A stretch of 64,000 nucleotides of DNA from Aquimarina atlantica (GTDB taxonomy: Bacteria; Bacteroidota; Bacteroidia; Flavobacteriales; Flavobacteriaceae). The stretch's first letter is position 1; each line of letters starts with the position of its first letter. Shown in pieces: positions 35,685-45,769 of this stretch. The DNA is taken from the NCBI RefSeq assembly GCF_000626715.1, contig NZ_AQRA01000001.1:434001-498000 (forward strand), written 5' to 3'. Below the pieces are notes generated by a model. It did not search any database, was not told the DNA's origin, and saw nothing but the letters and a program-made list of their open reading frames with translations. Both the position numbers and the translations under genes were made by a program.

Positions 35685-38396
35685 ATGAAAATAAAACAGT
35701 TCGTTCTGTCTTTGCAGGTGAAAAACCCTGACAAAAAAAGTATTCTATTAATGAAATTATCATTTTCTCTTTATCTACTGGGTTGTTTACAACTTATGGC
35801 TATTAATGGTTTTTCTCAGGATAAGGTTACATTAAATCTTGAGAATACTCAATTAGAAACCATATTAAAACAAATAGAGAAACAAACTTCATATAGTTTT
35901 ATTTATAATAATGATGAAATTAACGTATCGCAAAAACTTGATATTGAGGTGATTGATAAAGATGTGATTAAAACACTTAGTGAGTTATTACAAACTACCA
36001 CGATCAAATATTTGGTAAAGAATAGTTTTATTATACTTTCTAATCGTCCTCAACAAAAGAATAAGTATACTCTAAGTGGAACTGTTAAAGATGCCGCAAC
36101 AGGCGAAACCTTACCTGGAGCGAGTATTTATATAAAAGATGGAAATAAAGGAGTCACTACCAATGAATATGGTTTCTATTCTATTACCTTTCCCGAAGGT
36201 AATTATAATTTTCAAGTTTCATATTTGGGATATACTGTAAAAGAGATACAAATTGAACTAACCAAGAATACAAAACTTGATATTCAATTAGAACCTGCTT
36301 CTAATGAATTAGATGAAGTAACAATAACTGCTAATACCGAAAATAAAAGCCAGGTAAATACAATTGCATCTGGGATTTCTACGCTAAAAGGTTCAGAAAT
36401 TAAACGATTACCAGCTTTTTTGGGAGAACCTGATATCATGAGAGCATTATTAACACTTCCTGGTGTAAATACGATTGGAGAAGGTGCTTCGGGAATTAAT
36501 GTTAGAGGTGGTAATATAGATCAAAATCTAGTGCTATTAGATGAAGCCCCAATTTATAACCCGACTCATGTATTTGGTTTGTTTTCAGGATTTAATACAG
36601 ATGCGATTAAAGAAATGAAATTATATAAAGGAGGGATTCCTGCACGATTTGGAGGTAGAGCATCTTCTGTTTTAGAGATTAGACAAAGAGATGGAAATAC
36701 TAAAACTTTTAAAGGAGAAGGAGGATTAGGACTATTGTTTTCGAGGCTTACGCTAGAAGGGCCAATAAAAAAGGAAAAATTAAGCTTTTTGATTTCTGGT
36801 CGCAGATCTTACTTTGATGTATTTTTTCCGATTATAGGAGGAGAAGTAAAAGATCAAAAAGTTTTCTTTTATGATGTAAGTTCTAAGCTCTCCTGGAAGA
36901 TTAATAAAAATAATACCTTGTTTCTTTCGGGCTATTTTGGAGCCGATGTTATGAAACTACTTTTTGAAGGAGAAGTTATTCCAGAAGGTAAAGAGCCAGA
37001 CGACAAAACAAATTTTAGCTGGAAAAATGCTACAGCTACATTACGTTGGAATCACATATTCTCTAACAAGTTATTTATGAACGTTTCTGGAATATATAGC
37101 CAATACAATTATAATTTAAAGAGCACAGACGGAGGCCCTCTAGATACCAACAGTAGTATAAAATGGAAATCTTCTATAGAAAACTTTATCGTAAAACCAG
37201 ATTTTACATATTACCTCAATCCTAGTACAAAAATGAGATTTGGAATAAATGGTACACTATATCGCTTCACTCCGGCAAAGGCTACCAGTGATGATATTGG
37301 TATCAATACTATAAATTTTGAAACAGAAAAAGGAGTAGAAGTTGCACCATATATAGAATATGAAAAAAAATGGAACAGATTTTCATTTAGTACCGGATTG
37401 CGATATTCCTGGTTTGGTAATTTTGGCTATAATAAAGTTGCAGTGTACAGTCCCGGGGTTCCGCAAAATGTAACTACCATTATAGATACTCGTGAGTATA
37501 AAAAAGGAAAACTTATTAAGAGTTATACTGGTTTTGAACCTCGGGTTTCATTAAAATATAATTTAAAAAATAATAAAGCATTAAAGTTAGGGTACAATAG
37601 AATGTTTCAATACATTCATTACATATCAAACACAACTGCAGCTTTTCCTTTCGATGTATGGAAACTATCGGGAACACATATAAAACCTTTAGAAGTACAT
37701 CAGATTTCTGCCGGGTATGCGTATGATACACCCAACAAACGCTATAATTTTACTGCCGAAGCATATTATAAAACCTTCAAAAATATAGTAGAGTATAAAA
37801 ATGGAGCAAATTTATTATTAAATGAAAATATAGAAACACAGTTGTTACCTGCAGAAGGATATTCTTACGGAACAGAATTTGGAGCTTATAAAAATACAGG
37901 AAAATTAAGAGGAAGTATTAATTATACCTATTCTGTTACTAGAAGAAAAACAACCAGTATTTTTCCTTCAGATAATATTAATGACAGTAGATACTACCCA
38001 TCAAATTATGATCGACCACATGTTTTTAATATAACTACCGATTATGCATTAGGGCCAAAGTGGAATGTAGGATTATTTTTTACCTACCAATCGGGAAGAC
38101 CTGTGACAAAACCTACAGGGCGATTTATTTTTGATAACAATCCGTATTTAACCTATTCAGATAGAAACGCATATAGATTACGCAGTACACATAGAATGGA
38201 TATTTCATTTACCTACACCCCCAAAAGGCCTAACAAGAAGTGGAAAGGTAGCTGGTCTTTTGGACTCTACAATCTATATGCCCGTAAAAATGCTTTTTCT
38301 TCTTTCTCGATATTTAAAAATAATCGATTAAGATCCTATGATTTTTATCTAATTGGTGCACCTGTACCTTTTATCACGTACAATTTTAAATTTTAA
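35685..38396 (+). CDS. TonB-dependent receptor with STN signalling domain
   Basis: A 903-residue outer-membrane protein. A long signal region ends INGFSQ. The STN domain (about 45-125) has LENTQLETILKQIEKQT, as in FecA-type signalling receptors. A carboxypeptidase-regulatory-like domain (about 128-215) has LSGTVKDAATGETLPGASIYIKD. The plug domain (about 225-335) has GASGINVRGGNIDQNLVLLDE, and the beta-barrel runs to the end (SYDFYLIGAPVPFITYNFKF). It probably imports a specific ligand such as a metal complex, glycan or peptide and signals through the upstream FecR and sigma factor. The ligand cannot be read from the sequence. Confidence 0.93.
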   Translation: MKIKQFVLSLQVKNPDKKSILLMKLSFSLYLLGCLQLMAINGFSQDKVTLNLENTQLETILKQIEKQTSYSFIYNNDEINVSQKLDIEVIDKDVIKTLSELLQTTTIKYLVKNSFIILSNRPQQKNKYTLSGTVKDAATGETLPGASIYIKDGNKGVTTNEYGFYSITFPEGNYNFQVSYLGYTVKEIQIELTKNTKLDIQLEPASNELDEVTITANTENKSQVNTIASGISTLKGSEIKRLPAFLGEPDIMRALLTLPGVNTIGEGASGINVRGGNIDQNLVLLDEAPIYNPTHVFGLFSGFNTDAIKEMKLYKGGIPARFGGRASSVLEIRQRDGNTKTFKGEGGLGLLFSRLTLEGPIKKEKLSFLISGRRSYFDVFFPIIGGEVKDQKVFFYDVSSKLSWKINKNNTLFLSGYFGADVMKLLFEGEVIPEGKEPDDKTNFSWKNATATLRWNHIFSNKLFMNVSGIYSQYNYNLKSTDGGPLDTNSSIKWKSSIENFIVKPDFTYYLNPSTKMRFGINGTLYRFTPAKATSDDIGINTINFETEKGVEVAPYIEYEKKWNRFSFSTGLRYSWFGNFGYNKVAVYSPGVPQNVTTIIDTREYKKGKLIKSYTGFEPRVSLKYNLKNNKALKLGYNRMFQYIHYISNTTAAFPFDVWKLSGTHIKPLEVHQISAGYAYDTPNKRYNFTAEAYYKTFKNIVEYKNGANLLLNENIETQLLPAEGYSYGTEFGAYKNTGKLRGSINYTYSVTRRKTTSIFPSDNINDSRYYPSNYDRPHVFNITTDYALGPKWNVGLFFTYQSGRPVTKPTGRFIFDNNPYLTYSDRNAYRLRSTHRMDISFTYTPKRPNKKWKGSWSFGLYNLYARKNAFSSFSIFKNNRLRSYDFYLIGAPVPFITYNFKF

Positions 38397-38400
38397 GACT

Positions 38401-39234
38401 ATGAAATCATTATATAGAATTATTGTAATCATCTTTTGTTTTATACCTGTACTAAGTTGCCTTAAAGAAACACCGCTAGATGTAGAGTTTGAACCACAAG
38501 TTTTTATCTATGGATACCTTATTAATAACACAAATAATATAAAAATTACAATTCAAAAAACAGTACCAGTTAATACTACTACACTGGACCCTATTAATGA
38601 TGCTTCTATATTGCTATACACAGAAGATCCCGATGGCACAGTTAGACTTGTTACAGATGATTTTCAAGTTTCTGAAGGAGTATATTTAAGTACTGATGCA
38701 GTGATTGGTCTTATCGGAAACAAATATTGGATTGTAGTTACACTTGCTGATGGGACTACGTATGAATCTGTTCATGAGCCACTAAAAGAGCCTGTGCAAA
38801 TCAAAACGATAAGTAAGGTAAATGGCTATCCAAGAGTAATTTTTAGTGATCCGGGAAATGAAACTAATTTTTATCAGGTTCACTTTACCTTTTATAACAA
38901 TGGAAACCTTATTTCCGAAGTATTCGAACTATCTAATGATGTTCTTTTTAATGGAAATGAAAATGCATTTATAGAAACTCTAACTAGTGGGGGAGATATT
39001 TTAGGAGTTAGTCTTTCAAATTTAAATTTTCACACCTATGAGTATTACGTAGCTGCTCATGAACAATATGATAATCAAGTAGATTTTGGTAGTCCAGAAA
39101 CCACAGAACCTTTTTTAATATTTTCAAAACCACCTATCAATTTGGTAGGGAATATTAGAAATACCACAACAGATAGAAAAGCATTAGGTTTTTTTGGAGT
39201 GTTTAGTTTTAGCTATCAAGAGGTATCTTTCTAG
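38401..39234 (+). CDS. DUF4249 family outer-membrane lipoprotein
   Basis: The ATG at 38401 (MKSLYRIIVIIFCFIPVLSC) is chosen over an upstream in-frame start that overlaps the receptor gene, because it gives a clean lipoprotein signal with lipobox VLSC at Cys20. The mature 258 residues match the DUF4249 pattern: VFIYGYLINNTNNIKITIQKT, INDASILLYTED, and EYYVAAHEQYD near the end. DUF4249 proteins are regularly encoded after STN-type TonB receptors and probably act as the surface partner of the receptor. It starts 4 bases after the receptor stop codon. Confidence 0.88.
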   Translation: MKSLYRIIVIIFCFIPVLSCLKETPLDVEFEPQVFIYGYLINNTNNIKITIQKTVPVNTTTLDPINDASILLYTEDPDGTVRLVTDDFQVSEGVYLSTDAVIGLIGNKYWIVVTLADGTTYESVHEPLKEPVQIKTISKVNGYPRVIFSDPGNETNFYQVHFTFYNNGNLISEVFELSNDVLFNGNENAFIETLTSGGDILGVSLSNLNFHTYEYYVAAHEQYDNQVDFGSPETTEPFLIFSKPPINLVGNIRNTTTDRKALGFFGVFSFSYQEVSF

Positions 39235-39295
39235 TTCATTTATATAATGAAACATAGTTAGTTTTAAAATGATTCTAACACCAAAATTTAATAAT

Positions 39296-39325
39296 ACGGG
39301 AGGAACGTACAACCCTCCCGTTTTT
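39296..39325 (+). terminator. Rho-independent terminator after the FecIR-receptor operon
   Basis: ACGGGAGG (39296-39303) pairs with CCTCCCGT (39314-39321), a GC-rich stem, followed by a run of T to 39325. Confidence 0.93.
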
Positions 39326-39447
39326 ATAATTAGAAAACAAATATTCTTTAAATGACATTCATAGACAAACTAAAGCCATTCATAGATAATAATTACTAGT
39401 GCTGGTATTGGGTTGTAGTTTTGAGCCATAACAAAAAAGTAAACGTA

Positions 39448-39561
39448 ATGGCTCGATTAATTATTATCATTAGTATTCTATTGTTATCTTTTCTCAACTC
39501 TTTCTCTCAATCTTTGAAAGACGAAATAATCGACTTAATTTATTACGCAAAAATCTTTTGA
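39448..39561 (+). CDS. Tiny ORF with signal-peptide-like start (doubtful, possible remnant)
   Basis: ATG at 39448 opens a 37-residue frame: MARLIIIISILLLSFLNSFS is a good signal peptide, followed by only 17 residues (QSLKDEIIDLIYYAKIF) and a TGA. It lies in the 39326-39659 gap, which otherwise shows no gene. It may be a small secreted peptide or the preserved beginning of a decayed secreted-protein gene. Evidence is limited to the signal-like sequence. Confidence 0.25.
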   Translation: MARLIIIISILLLSFLNSFSQSLKDEIIDLIYYAKIF

Positions 39562-39659
39562 TATATTAACTATTTAAAACCTTATTTTTTTAAACTAAAA
39601 GATTAAACTTCTGTTAAACAAAATTCATTAGATCAATTTTTTGTAAATTTGCTATACAA

Positions 39660-40076
39660 ATGAAAAAGTTGACACATAAAATAATAGCTGCTCTAATGGC
39701 GATGGTAGTACTTGTATCTACCATATCGTTTACAGTAGATATGCATTATTGTGGAAACACTTTAGTAGATGTTGCTTTGTATAAACAAGCAAAAACTTGT
39801 GGAATGGAGCAACAAGCTTCTAATGCTGTTGAATGTTCGATAATGGCTAAAAAAAGTTGTTGTACAGATAAGCAACTCACTTTTGACGGACAGGATGAAC
39901 TTCAAAATTCATTTGATAAAATCACTTTAGAGCAACAGGCTTTTGTTGTAATGTTTTATTATTCGTATATCAACCTTTTTGAAGGACTTGAGAATAATGT
40001 TGTTCCTTTTAAAGAATATCCTCCTCCTTTCCTGATTAAGGATATTCATGTACTTAACGAGACCTTTCTTATTTGA
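39660..40076 (+). CDS. HYC_CC_PP family protein (metal-resistance associated)
   Basis: A 138-residue protein with a signal peptide or N-terminal anchor (IIAALMAMVVLVSTISFT). The three features that name the family are present in order: HYCGNTLVD (about residue 30), KSCCTDKQ (about 72) and KEYPPPF (about 120). C42/C53-type additional cysteines suggest metal binding in the periplasm. The gene starts the copper island, about 100 bases before cusA. TAAATTTG at 39644-39651 is an exact -7 match only 8 bases before the ATG, so the transcript would have almost no leader. Confidence 0.85.
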   Translation: MKKLTHKIIAALMAMVVLVSTISFTVDMHYCGNTLVDVALYKQAKTCGMEQQASNAVECSIMAKKSCCTDKQLTFDGQDELQNSFDKITLEQQAFVVMFYYSYINLFEGLENNVVPFKEYPPPFLIKDIHVLNETFLI

Positions 40077-40183
40077 TACATTAGAGTGTTAAAAATTTGC
40101 CCGGTGATAATCCATTTGGGCTAGAACTGTTGTTTGTACTTCACAGATAACGTCTTCTTCTAATTATCAAATAATCAAAGTAT

Positions 40184-43100
40184 ATGCTAAACAAAAGCAT
40201 CAAATTTCTTATCGAGAATAAATTGGTTGCAATCCTTATGGTAGCTCTTTTTGTAGGGTGGGGTATAGTAAATGCACCATTTGGATGGCAAACCGGAATA
40301 TTACCTAGCGACCCTGTAGCAGTCGATGCCATACCCGATATTGGCGAAAACCAACAAATTGTGTTTACAAAATGGCAAGGACGGTCACCGCAAGATATCG
40401 AGAACCAGATTACATATCCCTTAACTACTTCACTTTTAGGAGTTCCTGGAGTAAAGACTATTCGCAGCTCTTCGATGTTTGGATTTTCTAGTATTTACAT
40501 CATTTTTGAAGAAGATGTAGAATTTTATTGGAGTAGGAGTCGTATTCTGGAAAAACTAAATTCTTTACCATCGGGGCTATTGCCAAATGGAGTAAGTCCA
40601 AGTCTGGGGCCAGATGCCACCGGACTGGGGCAGATTTTTTGGTATACTTTAGAAGGACGTGACGAAAACGGAAACGTAACTGGTGGCTGGGATTTACAAG
40701 AACTAAGAAGTATCCAGGACTATTATGTAAAGTATGCATTATCATCTGCAGGGGGAGTATCAGAGGTAGCTTCTATCGGTGGATATGTACAAGAATATCA
40801 GGTAGATGTACACCCAGAGTTAATGCGCCAATATAACATTAGTTTACAACAAATTGTTAATGCAGTTAAACAATCAAATCGGGACATTGGTGCACAGACC
40901 TTAGAAATAAATCAGGCAGAATATCTTATTCGCGGTTTGGGATATATAAAATCTATAGCTGATATAGAAAACGCCGTAGTAACTTCAGAAGAGTTTACCT
41001 CAATTCGTATTAAAGATATTGCCAGTGTTAGTATGGGGCCAGAAGCCAGAAGAGGTATTCTGGATAAAGAAGGTGCAGAAGTGGTAGGAGGTGTTGTTGT
41101 TGCACGTTATGGAGCAAATCCATTAGAAGTTATCGATAATGTAAAAGATAAAATTAAAGAACTGAGTACAGGATTACCTTCCAAACAATTAAAAGATGGT
41201 CGTACCTCGCAATTAACTATAGTTCCTTTTTATGATCGAACCGAACTTATTCATGAAACAATAGGTACACTTAACGAAGCTCTCACCTTAGAAATTTTGA
41301 TAACCTTTCTTGTTGTTATTGTAATGGTGTTTAACCTTAGAGCTTCGATCCTTATTTCGGGGCTCCTGCCAATAGCCATTTTAATGGTTTTTATAGCAAT
41401 GAAATTGTTTGGCGTTGATGCCAATATCGTTGCTTTATCTGGTATTGCTATTGCCATTGGTACTATGGTAGATATGGGAGTGATACTTTCAGAAAATATC
41501 ATAAGGCATTTAGATGAAAATGAATATCGCTTGCCAGTGAATACAGTAGTGTATAATGCTACTGCAGAAATTTCTGGAGCAATATTAACAGCAGTACTAA
41601 CTACTATAATTAGTTTTATTCCTGTATTTACGATGATTGGCGCAGAAGGAAAACTATTTAGACCATTAGCATTTACCAAAACAATGGCACTTATAGCATC
41701 GATCATAGTAGCTTTGTTCTTCATCCCTCCATTTGCCGCTTTTCTATTCAAAAAGAAAAATATAAAAACCTCAATGAGCTATATAATCAATGGTGTTTTA
41801 ATCGTATTAGGAGGTATTGTAGTTTTTAATGGTATATGGTTAGGTATAATTTTAATAGCTTTTGCAATAACGGCTATTCTTGGCTTAAGGAGGTTAGTTT
41901 CACAAAATCATATTAATCTAACAAATATTGGTATAGCGATAATAACTATTGTGTTTTTACTATCAGAATATTGGAGACCTCTGGGAGTTGGTAAAAGTAT
42001 GTTTGCAAACCTCATTTTTGTTGGTGTCATTTGCTTTGGACTGTTAGGTACTTTTACACTGTTTAGAACATATTATACCAGAATATTGCAATGGGCATTG
42101 AGCAATAAATTATTATTCTTATCGCTACCCGCTATTATCGTTGTTTTTGGTTTTTTAATCATGAAAAATGTTGGAAAAGAATTTATGCCTTCACTAAATG
42201 AAGGATCTTTCCTATTGATGCCAACTACATTATCACATGCCGGAGTGGCTGAAAATAAGAGGATATTGCAACAATTGGATATGGCAGTAGCAAGTATTCC
42301 TGAAATTAAAACTGTTGTTGGTAAAGCCGGAAGAACAGAATCTTCTCTTGATCCTGCTCCATTATCAATGTATGAGAATATTATTTTATATAAGCCCGAG
42401 TATATGCTTAATGAAAACGGTAAGAGACAACGGTATAAGGTTAATGATAATGGTTTATTTATAGGTAAAGATGGTAGTTTAATTAACAATGAAAACTACA
42501 ATGTTAATCCTGATAAAACCAATACAGTATCAAAAAAGAAATATTTCTCTATTAATCGAGAAAATCTTATTCCTGATAATAATGGTGAATTCTACCGTAA
42601 TTGGAGACCAGAAATTAAGAGTCCAGATGATATTTGGATTGAAATCATAAACGTCACAAAACTACCCGGAGTAACTTCTGCTCCAAAATTACAACCGATA
42701 GAAACCCGATTAATAATGCTCCAAACAGGAATGCGTGCACCAATGGGGATTAAGGTAAAAGGGCAAAACTTAAAACAAATTGAAGCTTTTGGAATACAGT
42801 TAGAAGAGATATTGAAAGAGGTAGATGGTGTAAAAGATGAAGCCGTTTTTGCAGACCGTATTGTCGGGAAACCATATCTAATTTTGGATATTGATCGAGA
42901 ACAACTAGTTCGATATGGAGTATCTGTTGAACAGGTTCAGCAAATTCTAGAAGTTGCAGTAGGAGGGATTTCACTCACACAAACAGTTGAAGGCAGAGAA
43001 CGTTATGGAGTACGAGTACGCTATCCAAGAGAACTTCGAGCTAACCCAACAGATCTTGCAACTATCTATGTTCCCTTAAAAAATGGTAGTTCGATTCCGC

Positions 43101-43918
43101 TAAGTGAATTGGTTGATATTCGTTATGAACAGGGACCACAAGTAATAAAAAGTGAAGATACATTTCTGGTTGGCTATGTTTTATTTGATAAAAAAGATGG
43201 TTTTGCAGAAGTAAATGTGGTTAAAAATGCACAAAACCTGATAAAAACTAAGATTAATAATAATGAACTGATTGTTCCAAAAGGAATTACCTATCAATTT
43301 ACAGGAACATACGAAAATCAATTGAGGGCAGAAAAGACACTATCAATTGTAGTACCATTAGCTTTGATTATTATCTTTTTGATTCTATATTTTCAATTTC
43401 GCTCAATAGCTACCTCGTTAATAGTGTTTACAGGAATTGCAGTAGCTTTTGCCGGAGGATTTTTAATGATCTGGTTATATGGTCAGGAATGGTTTCTAAA
43501 TATTAGTTTCTTTGGTGAAAACTTGCGAGATCTGTTCCAGGTTCACACTATCAATCTAAGTGTTGCTGTATGGGTTGGTTTCATAGCTCTTTTTGGTATT
43601 GCTACAGATGATGGAGTAGTAATGGCAACTTACCTTAAACAGACATTTGATAAAAATAAACCAAAATCTCTTGATGACATTAGAACATCGGTTATAGAAG
43701 CAGGAGAGCAGAGAATTCGTCCCTGCCTTATGACTACTGCAACTACAATTCTTGCGCTATTACCAATTTTAACATCTACTGGTCGCGGGAGTGATATCAT
43801 GATACCTATGGCAATTCCTTCCTTTGGAGGAATGGGGATTGCACTCATAACATTATTTGTTGTCCCTGTATTATTTGGCTGGAAAGAAGAAGTTCAACTT
43901 AAACGAATGAATAAATGA
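40184..43918 (+). CDS. CusA/CzcA-type heavy-metal efflux RND transporter
   Basis: A 1244-residue inner-membrane pump of the HME-RND family. N-terminal AVDAIPDIGENQQIVFTKWQGRSPQDIENQ and VPGVKTIRSSSMFGFSSIYIIFE are diagnostic. TM4 has GTMVDMGVILSENIIRHL, including the proton-relay Asp, and the C-terminal half has FGIATDDGVVMATYL. It is about 200 residues longer than E. coli CusA, with extra hydrophobic segments near residues 530-620 and an insertion near 745-825. It should export Cu(I)/Ag(I) from periplasm or cytosol through CusB (49618) and TolC (43915). It overlaps the next gene by 4 bases. Confidence 0.93.
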   Translation: MLNKSIKFLIENKLVAILMVALFVGWGIVNAPFGWQTGILPSDPVAVDAIPDIGENQQIVFTKWQGRSPQDIENQITYPLTTSLLGVPGVKTIRSSSMFGFSSIYIIFEEDVEFYWSRSRILEKLNSLPSGLLPNGVSPSLGPDATGLGQIFWYTLEGRDENGNVTGGWDLQELRSIQDYYVKYALSSAGGVSEVASIGGYVQEYQVDVHPELMRQYNISLQQIVNAVKQSNRDIGAQTLEINQAEYLIRGLGYIKSIADIENAVVTSEEFTSIRIKDIASVSMGPEARRGILDKEGAEVVGGVVVARYGANPLEVIDNVKDKIKELSTGLPSKQLKDGRTSQLTIVPFYDRTELIHETIGTLNEALTLEILITFLVVIVMVFNLRASILISGLLPIAILMVFIAMKLFGVDANIVALSGIAIAIGTMVDMGVILSENIIRHLDENEYRLPVNTVVYNATAEISGAILTAVLTTIISFIPVFTMIGAEGKLFRPLAFTKTMALIASIIVALFFIPPFAAFLFKKKNIKTSMSYIINGVLIVLGGIVVFNGIWLGIILIAFAITAILGLRRLVSQNHINLTNIGIAIITIVFLLSEYWRPLGVGKSMFANLIFVGVICFGLLGTFTLFRTYYTRILQWALSNKLLFLSLPAIIVVFGFLIMKNVGKEFMPSLNEGSFLLMPTTLSHAGVAENKRILQQLDMAVASIPEIKTVVGKAGRTESSLDPAPLSMYENIILYKPEYMLNENGKRQRYKVNDNGLFIGKDGSLINNENYNVNPDKTNTVSKKKYFSINRENLIPDNNGEFYRNWRPEIKSPDDIWIEIINVTKLPGVTSAPKLQPIETRLIMLQTGMRAPMGIKVKGQNLKQIEAFGIQLEEILKEVDGVKDEAVFADRIVGKPYLILDIDREQLVRYGVSVEQVQQILEVAVGGISLTQTVEGRERYGVRVRYPRELRANPTDLATIYVPLKNGSSIPLSELVDIRYEQGPQVIKSEDTFLVGYVLFDKKDGFAEVNVVKNAQNLIKTKINNNELIVPKGITYQFTGTYENQLRAEKTLSIVVPLALIIIFLILYFQFRSIATSLIVFTGIAVAFAGGFLMIWLYGQEWFLNISFFGENLRDLFQVHTINLSVAVWVGFIALFGIATDDGVVMATYLKQTFDKNKPKSLDDIRTSVIEAGEQRIRPCLMTTATTILALLPILTSTGRGSDIMIPMAIPSFGGMGIALITLFVVPVLFGWKEEVQLKRMNK

Positions 43919-45132
43919 AACAGTTAAAAATTATAATAGGATTCCTTTTTGTTTCAGTATTAGCATATACACAACAACTTGAATCTTATATTCAAGAAGG
44001 ATGGGGTAATAATCTTAATATTCAGTCTTTTGAATTAAGATATGCTGTTGCAAAAGAAAAAATAAAAGAAGTAAATACACTACCTAATACACAATTTGGT
44101 ATAGGATACTTTGTAAGCGAACCCGAAACACGTACAGGACCACAACGTGCAAAATTTTCGATTCAACAAAAATTACCATGGTTCGGAACCATCACAGCAA
44201 GAGAGAATTATTCTACTGCTATAGCAGAGGCAGAATATGTAGATATTGTAATTACTAAAAGAAAACTAGCACTTTCGATTTCTCAATCGTATTATAAATT
44301 GTTTGCCATACAAAACAAGCAAAAAATCCTCTACGATAATATTCTACTACTGCAAACGTATGAGAAACTTGCACTAACATCTGTTGAAGTAGGTAAAGCC
44401 TCTGCAGTAGATGTATTAAAATTGCAAATTCGTCAAAATGAATTAGAACAGCATAAAGCAGTACTTAAAGAAAATTTTCTGGCAGAACAAATAGTTTTTA
44501 ATGCTTTACTCAATCGAGATTCTGGTATAGATATAATACTCCCTGATGAGATGAACATACCACTAGAAGATCCTATTAGTGACAATGGAAACTTACAATT
44601 TAACCCAGAATTACTTAAATACGATAAGATATACGAAAGCATAAAACAATTAGAAGTACTTAATCGAAAAGAAAAGGCTCCACAAATAGGCTTTGGACTA
44701 GACTATATACCAGTTTCAGAAAGAAATGATGTTACTATAAATGATAATGGTAAAGATATTATAATGCCTATGGTGTCTTTTTCTATACCAATATTTAATA
44801 AGCGTTATGATTCCCGGACTCGTCAAAACAAATTACATCAACAAGAAATCACAGCACAAAAGGAAGAACAGTTAAATCGCATGGAAACGATTCTAGGAAA
44901 GGCTATTTCGAATAGAAATACTGCAAGAATCAAATATAATACCCAGAAAGAAAATTTAAAACAAGCCAAAAATGCAGAAGAAATATTAATAAAAAACTAT
45001 GAAACAGGAACTATAGATTTTAATGATGTATTAGACATCCAGGAATTACAACTTAAATTTCAGCTAAATCAAATAGAGAGTGTAGAACTGTACTATAGGC
45101 AAGCTGCGATTATCAATTATTTAACAAATTAA
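43915..45132 (+). CDS. TolC-family outer-membrane efflux protein (CusC-like)
   Basis: A 405-residue protein with a signal peptide (MKQLKIIIGFLFVSVLAYTQ). Two outer-membrane-efflux repeats are rich in long coiled-coil helices, with TQFGIGYFVSEPETRTGPQRAKFSIQQKLPWFG and PQIGFGLDYIPVSERN segments typical of metal-efflux TolC homologues. It overlaps cusA by 4 bases (ATGA), so pump and exit duct are translated together. It lacks the cysteine lipobox of E. coli CusC. Confidence 0.9.
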   Translation: MKQLKIIIGFLFVSVLAYTQQLESYIQEGWGNNLNIQSFELRYAVAKEKIKEVNTLPNTQFGIGYFVSEPETRTGPQRAKFSIQQKLPWFGTITARENYSTAIAEAEYVDIVITKRKLALSISQSYYKLFAIQNKQKILYDNILLLQTYEKLALTSVEVGKASAVDVLKLQIRQNELEQHKAVLKENFLAEQIVFNALLNRDSGIDIILPDEMNIPLEDPISDNGNLQFNPELLKYDKIYESIKQLEVLNRKEKAPQIGFGLDYIPVSERNDVTINDNGKDIIMPMVSFSIPIFNKRYDSRTRQNKLHQQEITAQKEEQLNRMETILGKAISNRNTARIKYNTQKENLKQAKNAEEILIKNYETGTIDFNDVLDIQELQLKFQLNQIESVELYYRQAAIINYLTN

Positions 45133-45159
45133 AAAACAACAATATAAAAAAGTAAAAAA

Positions 45160-45723
45160 ATGAGAAACTTAAAAATTTATAATGTAAACGTAATTATAGT
45201 AGCAATACTAGCATTAACAATACTATCTTGCAAAGAGAATAATACATCTAAAACAGAAGAGAAACAAGATCATCATTCTGAGATGGGGCATAAGGAGAAT
45301 CATAGCGGTCATGATGTAGAGCAAACAACAGAAATTAAGTTTAAAGATGCTAAGACAGCAGAAGTTTTTCAGCATTATATTCATATTAAAACAGCCTTGG
45401 TAAATACGGATGTTAAAGAAGCAAAGGCAGGAGCACAAATGCTTGCCAAAGTAACAGAGAATGCAGTATTTAAATTGGCTGTTGAGTCCATACTCAATAC
45501 CGATGATATCGAGGCGCAAAGAAAGGCGTTTACAGAAGTTACTACTCAAATGGAAACCTTACTTGACGGTGCATTATCATCGGGAGAAGTTTATAAGCAA
45601 TATTGTCCAATGGCATTTGATAATACTGGCGGATATTGGTTGTCTAAAGAAAAAGAAATTAGAAATCCATATTTTGGAGATCGCATGTTAAAATGTGGTA
45701 GTGTTGCCAAAACTATAAAATAA
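45160..45723 (+). CDS. DUF3347 domain lipoprotein, metal binding
   Basis: A 187-residue protein with a lipoprotein signal (IIVAILALTILSCKE, Cys at about 24). A His/Met-rich linker follows (DHHSEMGHKENHSGHD), then a DUF3347 domain (about 60-185) ending in YCPMAFDNTGGYW, KEIRNPYFGDRML and KCGSV. The same C-terminal block closes the CusB protein at 49618. It is probably a periplasmic copper-binding or copper-delivery protein for the efflux system. It lies 27 bases after the TolC gene. Confidence 0.88.
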   Translation: MRNLKIYNVNVIIVAILALTILSCKENNTSKTEEKQDHHSEMGHKENHSGHDVEQTTEIKFKDAKTAEVFQHYIHIKTALVNTDVKEAKAGAQMLAKVTENAVFKLAVESILNTDDIEAQRKAFTEVTTQMETLLDGALSSGEVYKQYCPMAFDNTGGYWLSKEKEIRNPYFGDRMLKCGSVAKTIK

Positions 45724-45769
45724 ATATACTGGCTATTCTATCTGATCTCTAGAACAATAATAATAGTAG

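Noticed and set aside
41251..41751. 166-codon minus-strand frame inside cusA
   Set aside because: It mirrors the membrane-segment codons of cusA in antisense; the translation is a repetitive Ile/Thr/Ala shadow.
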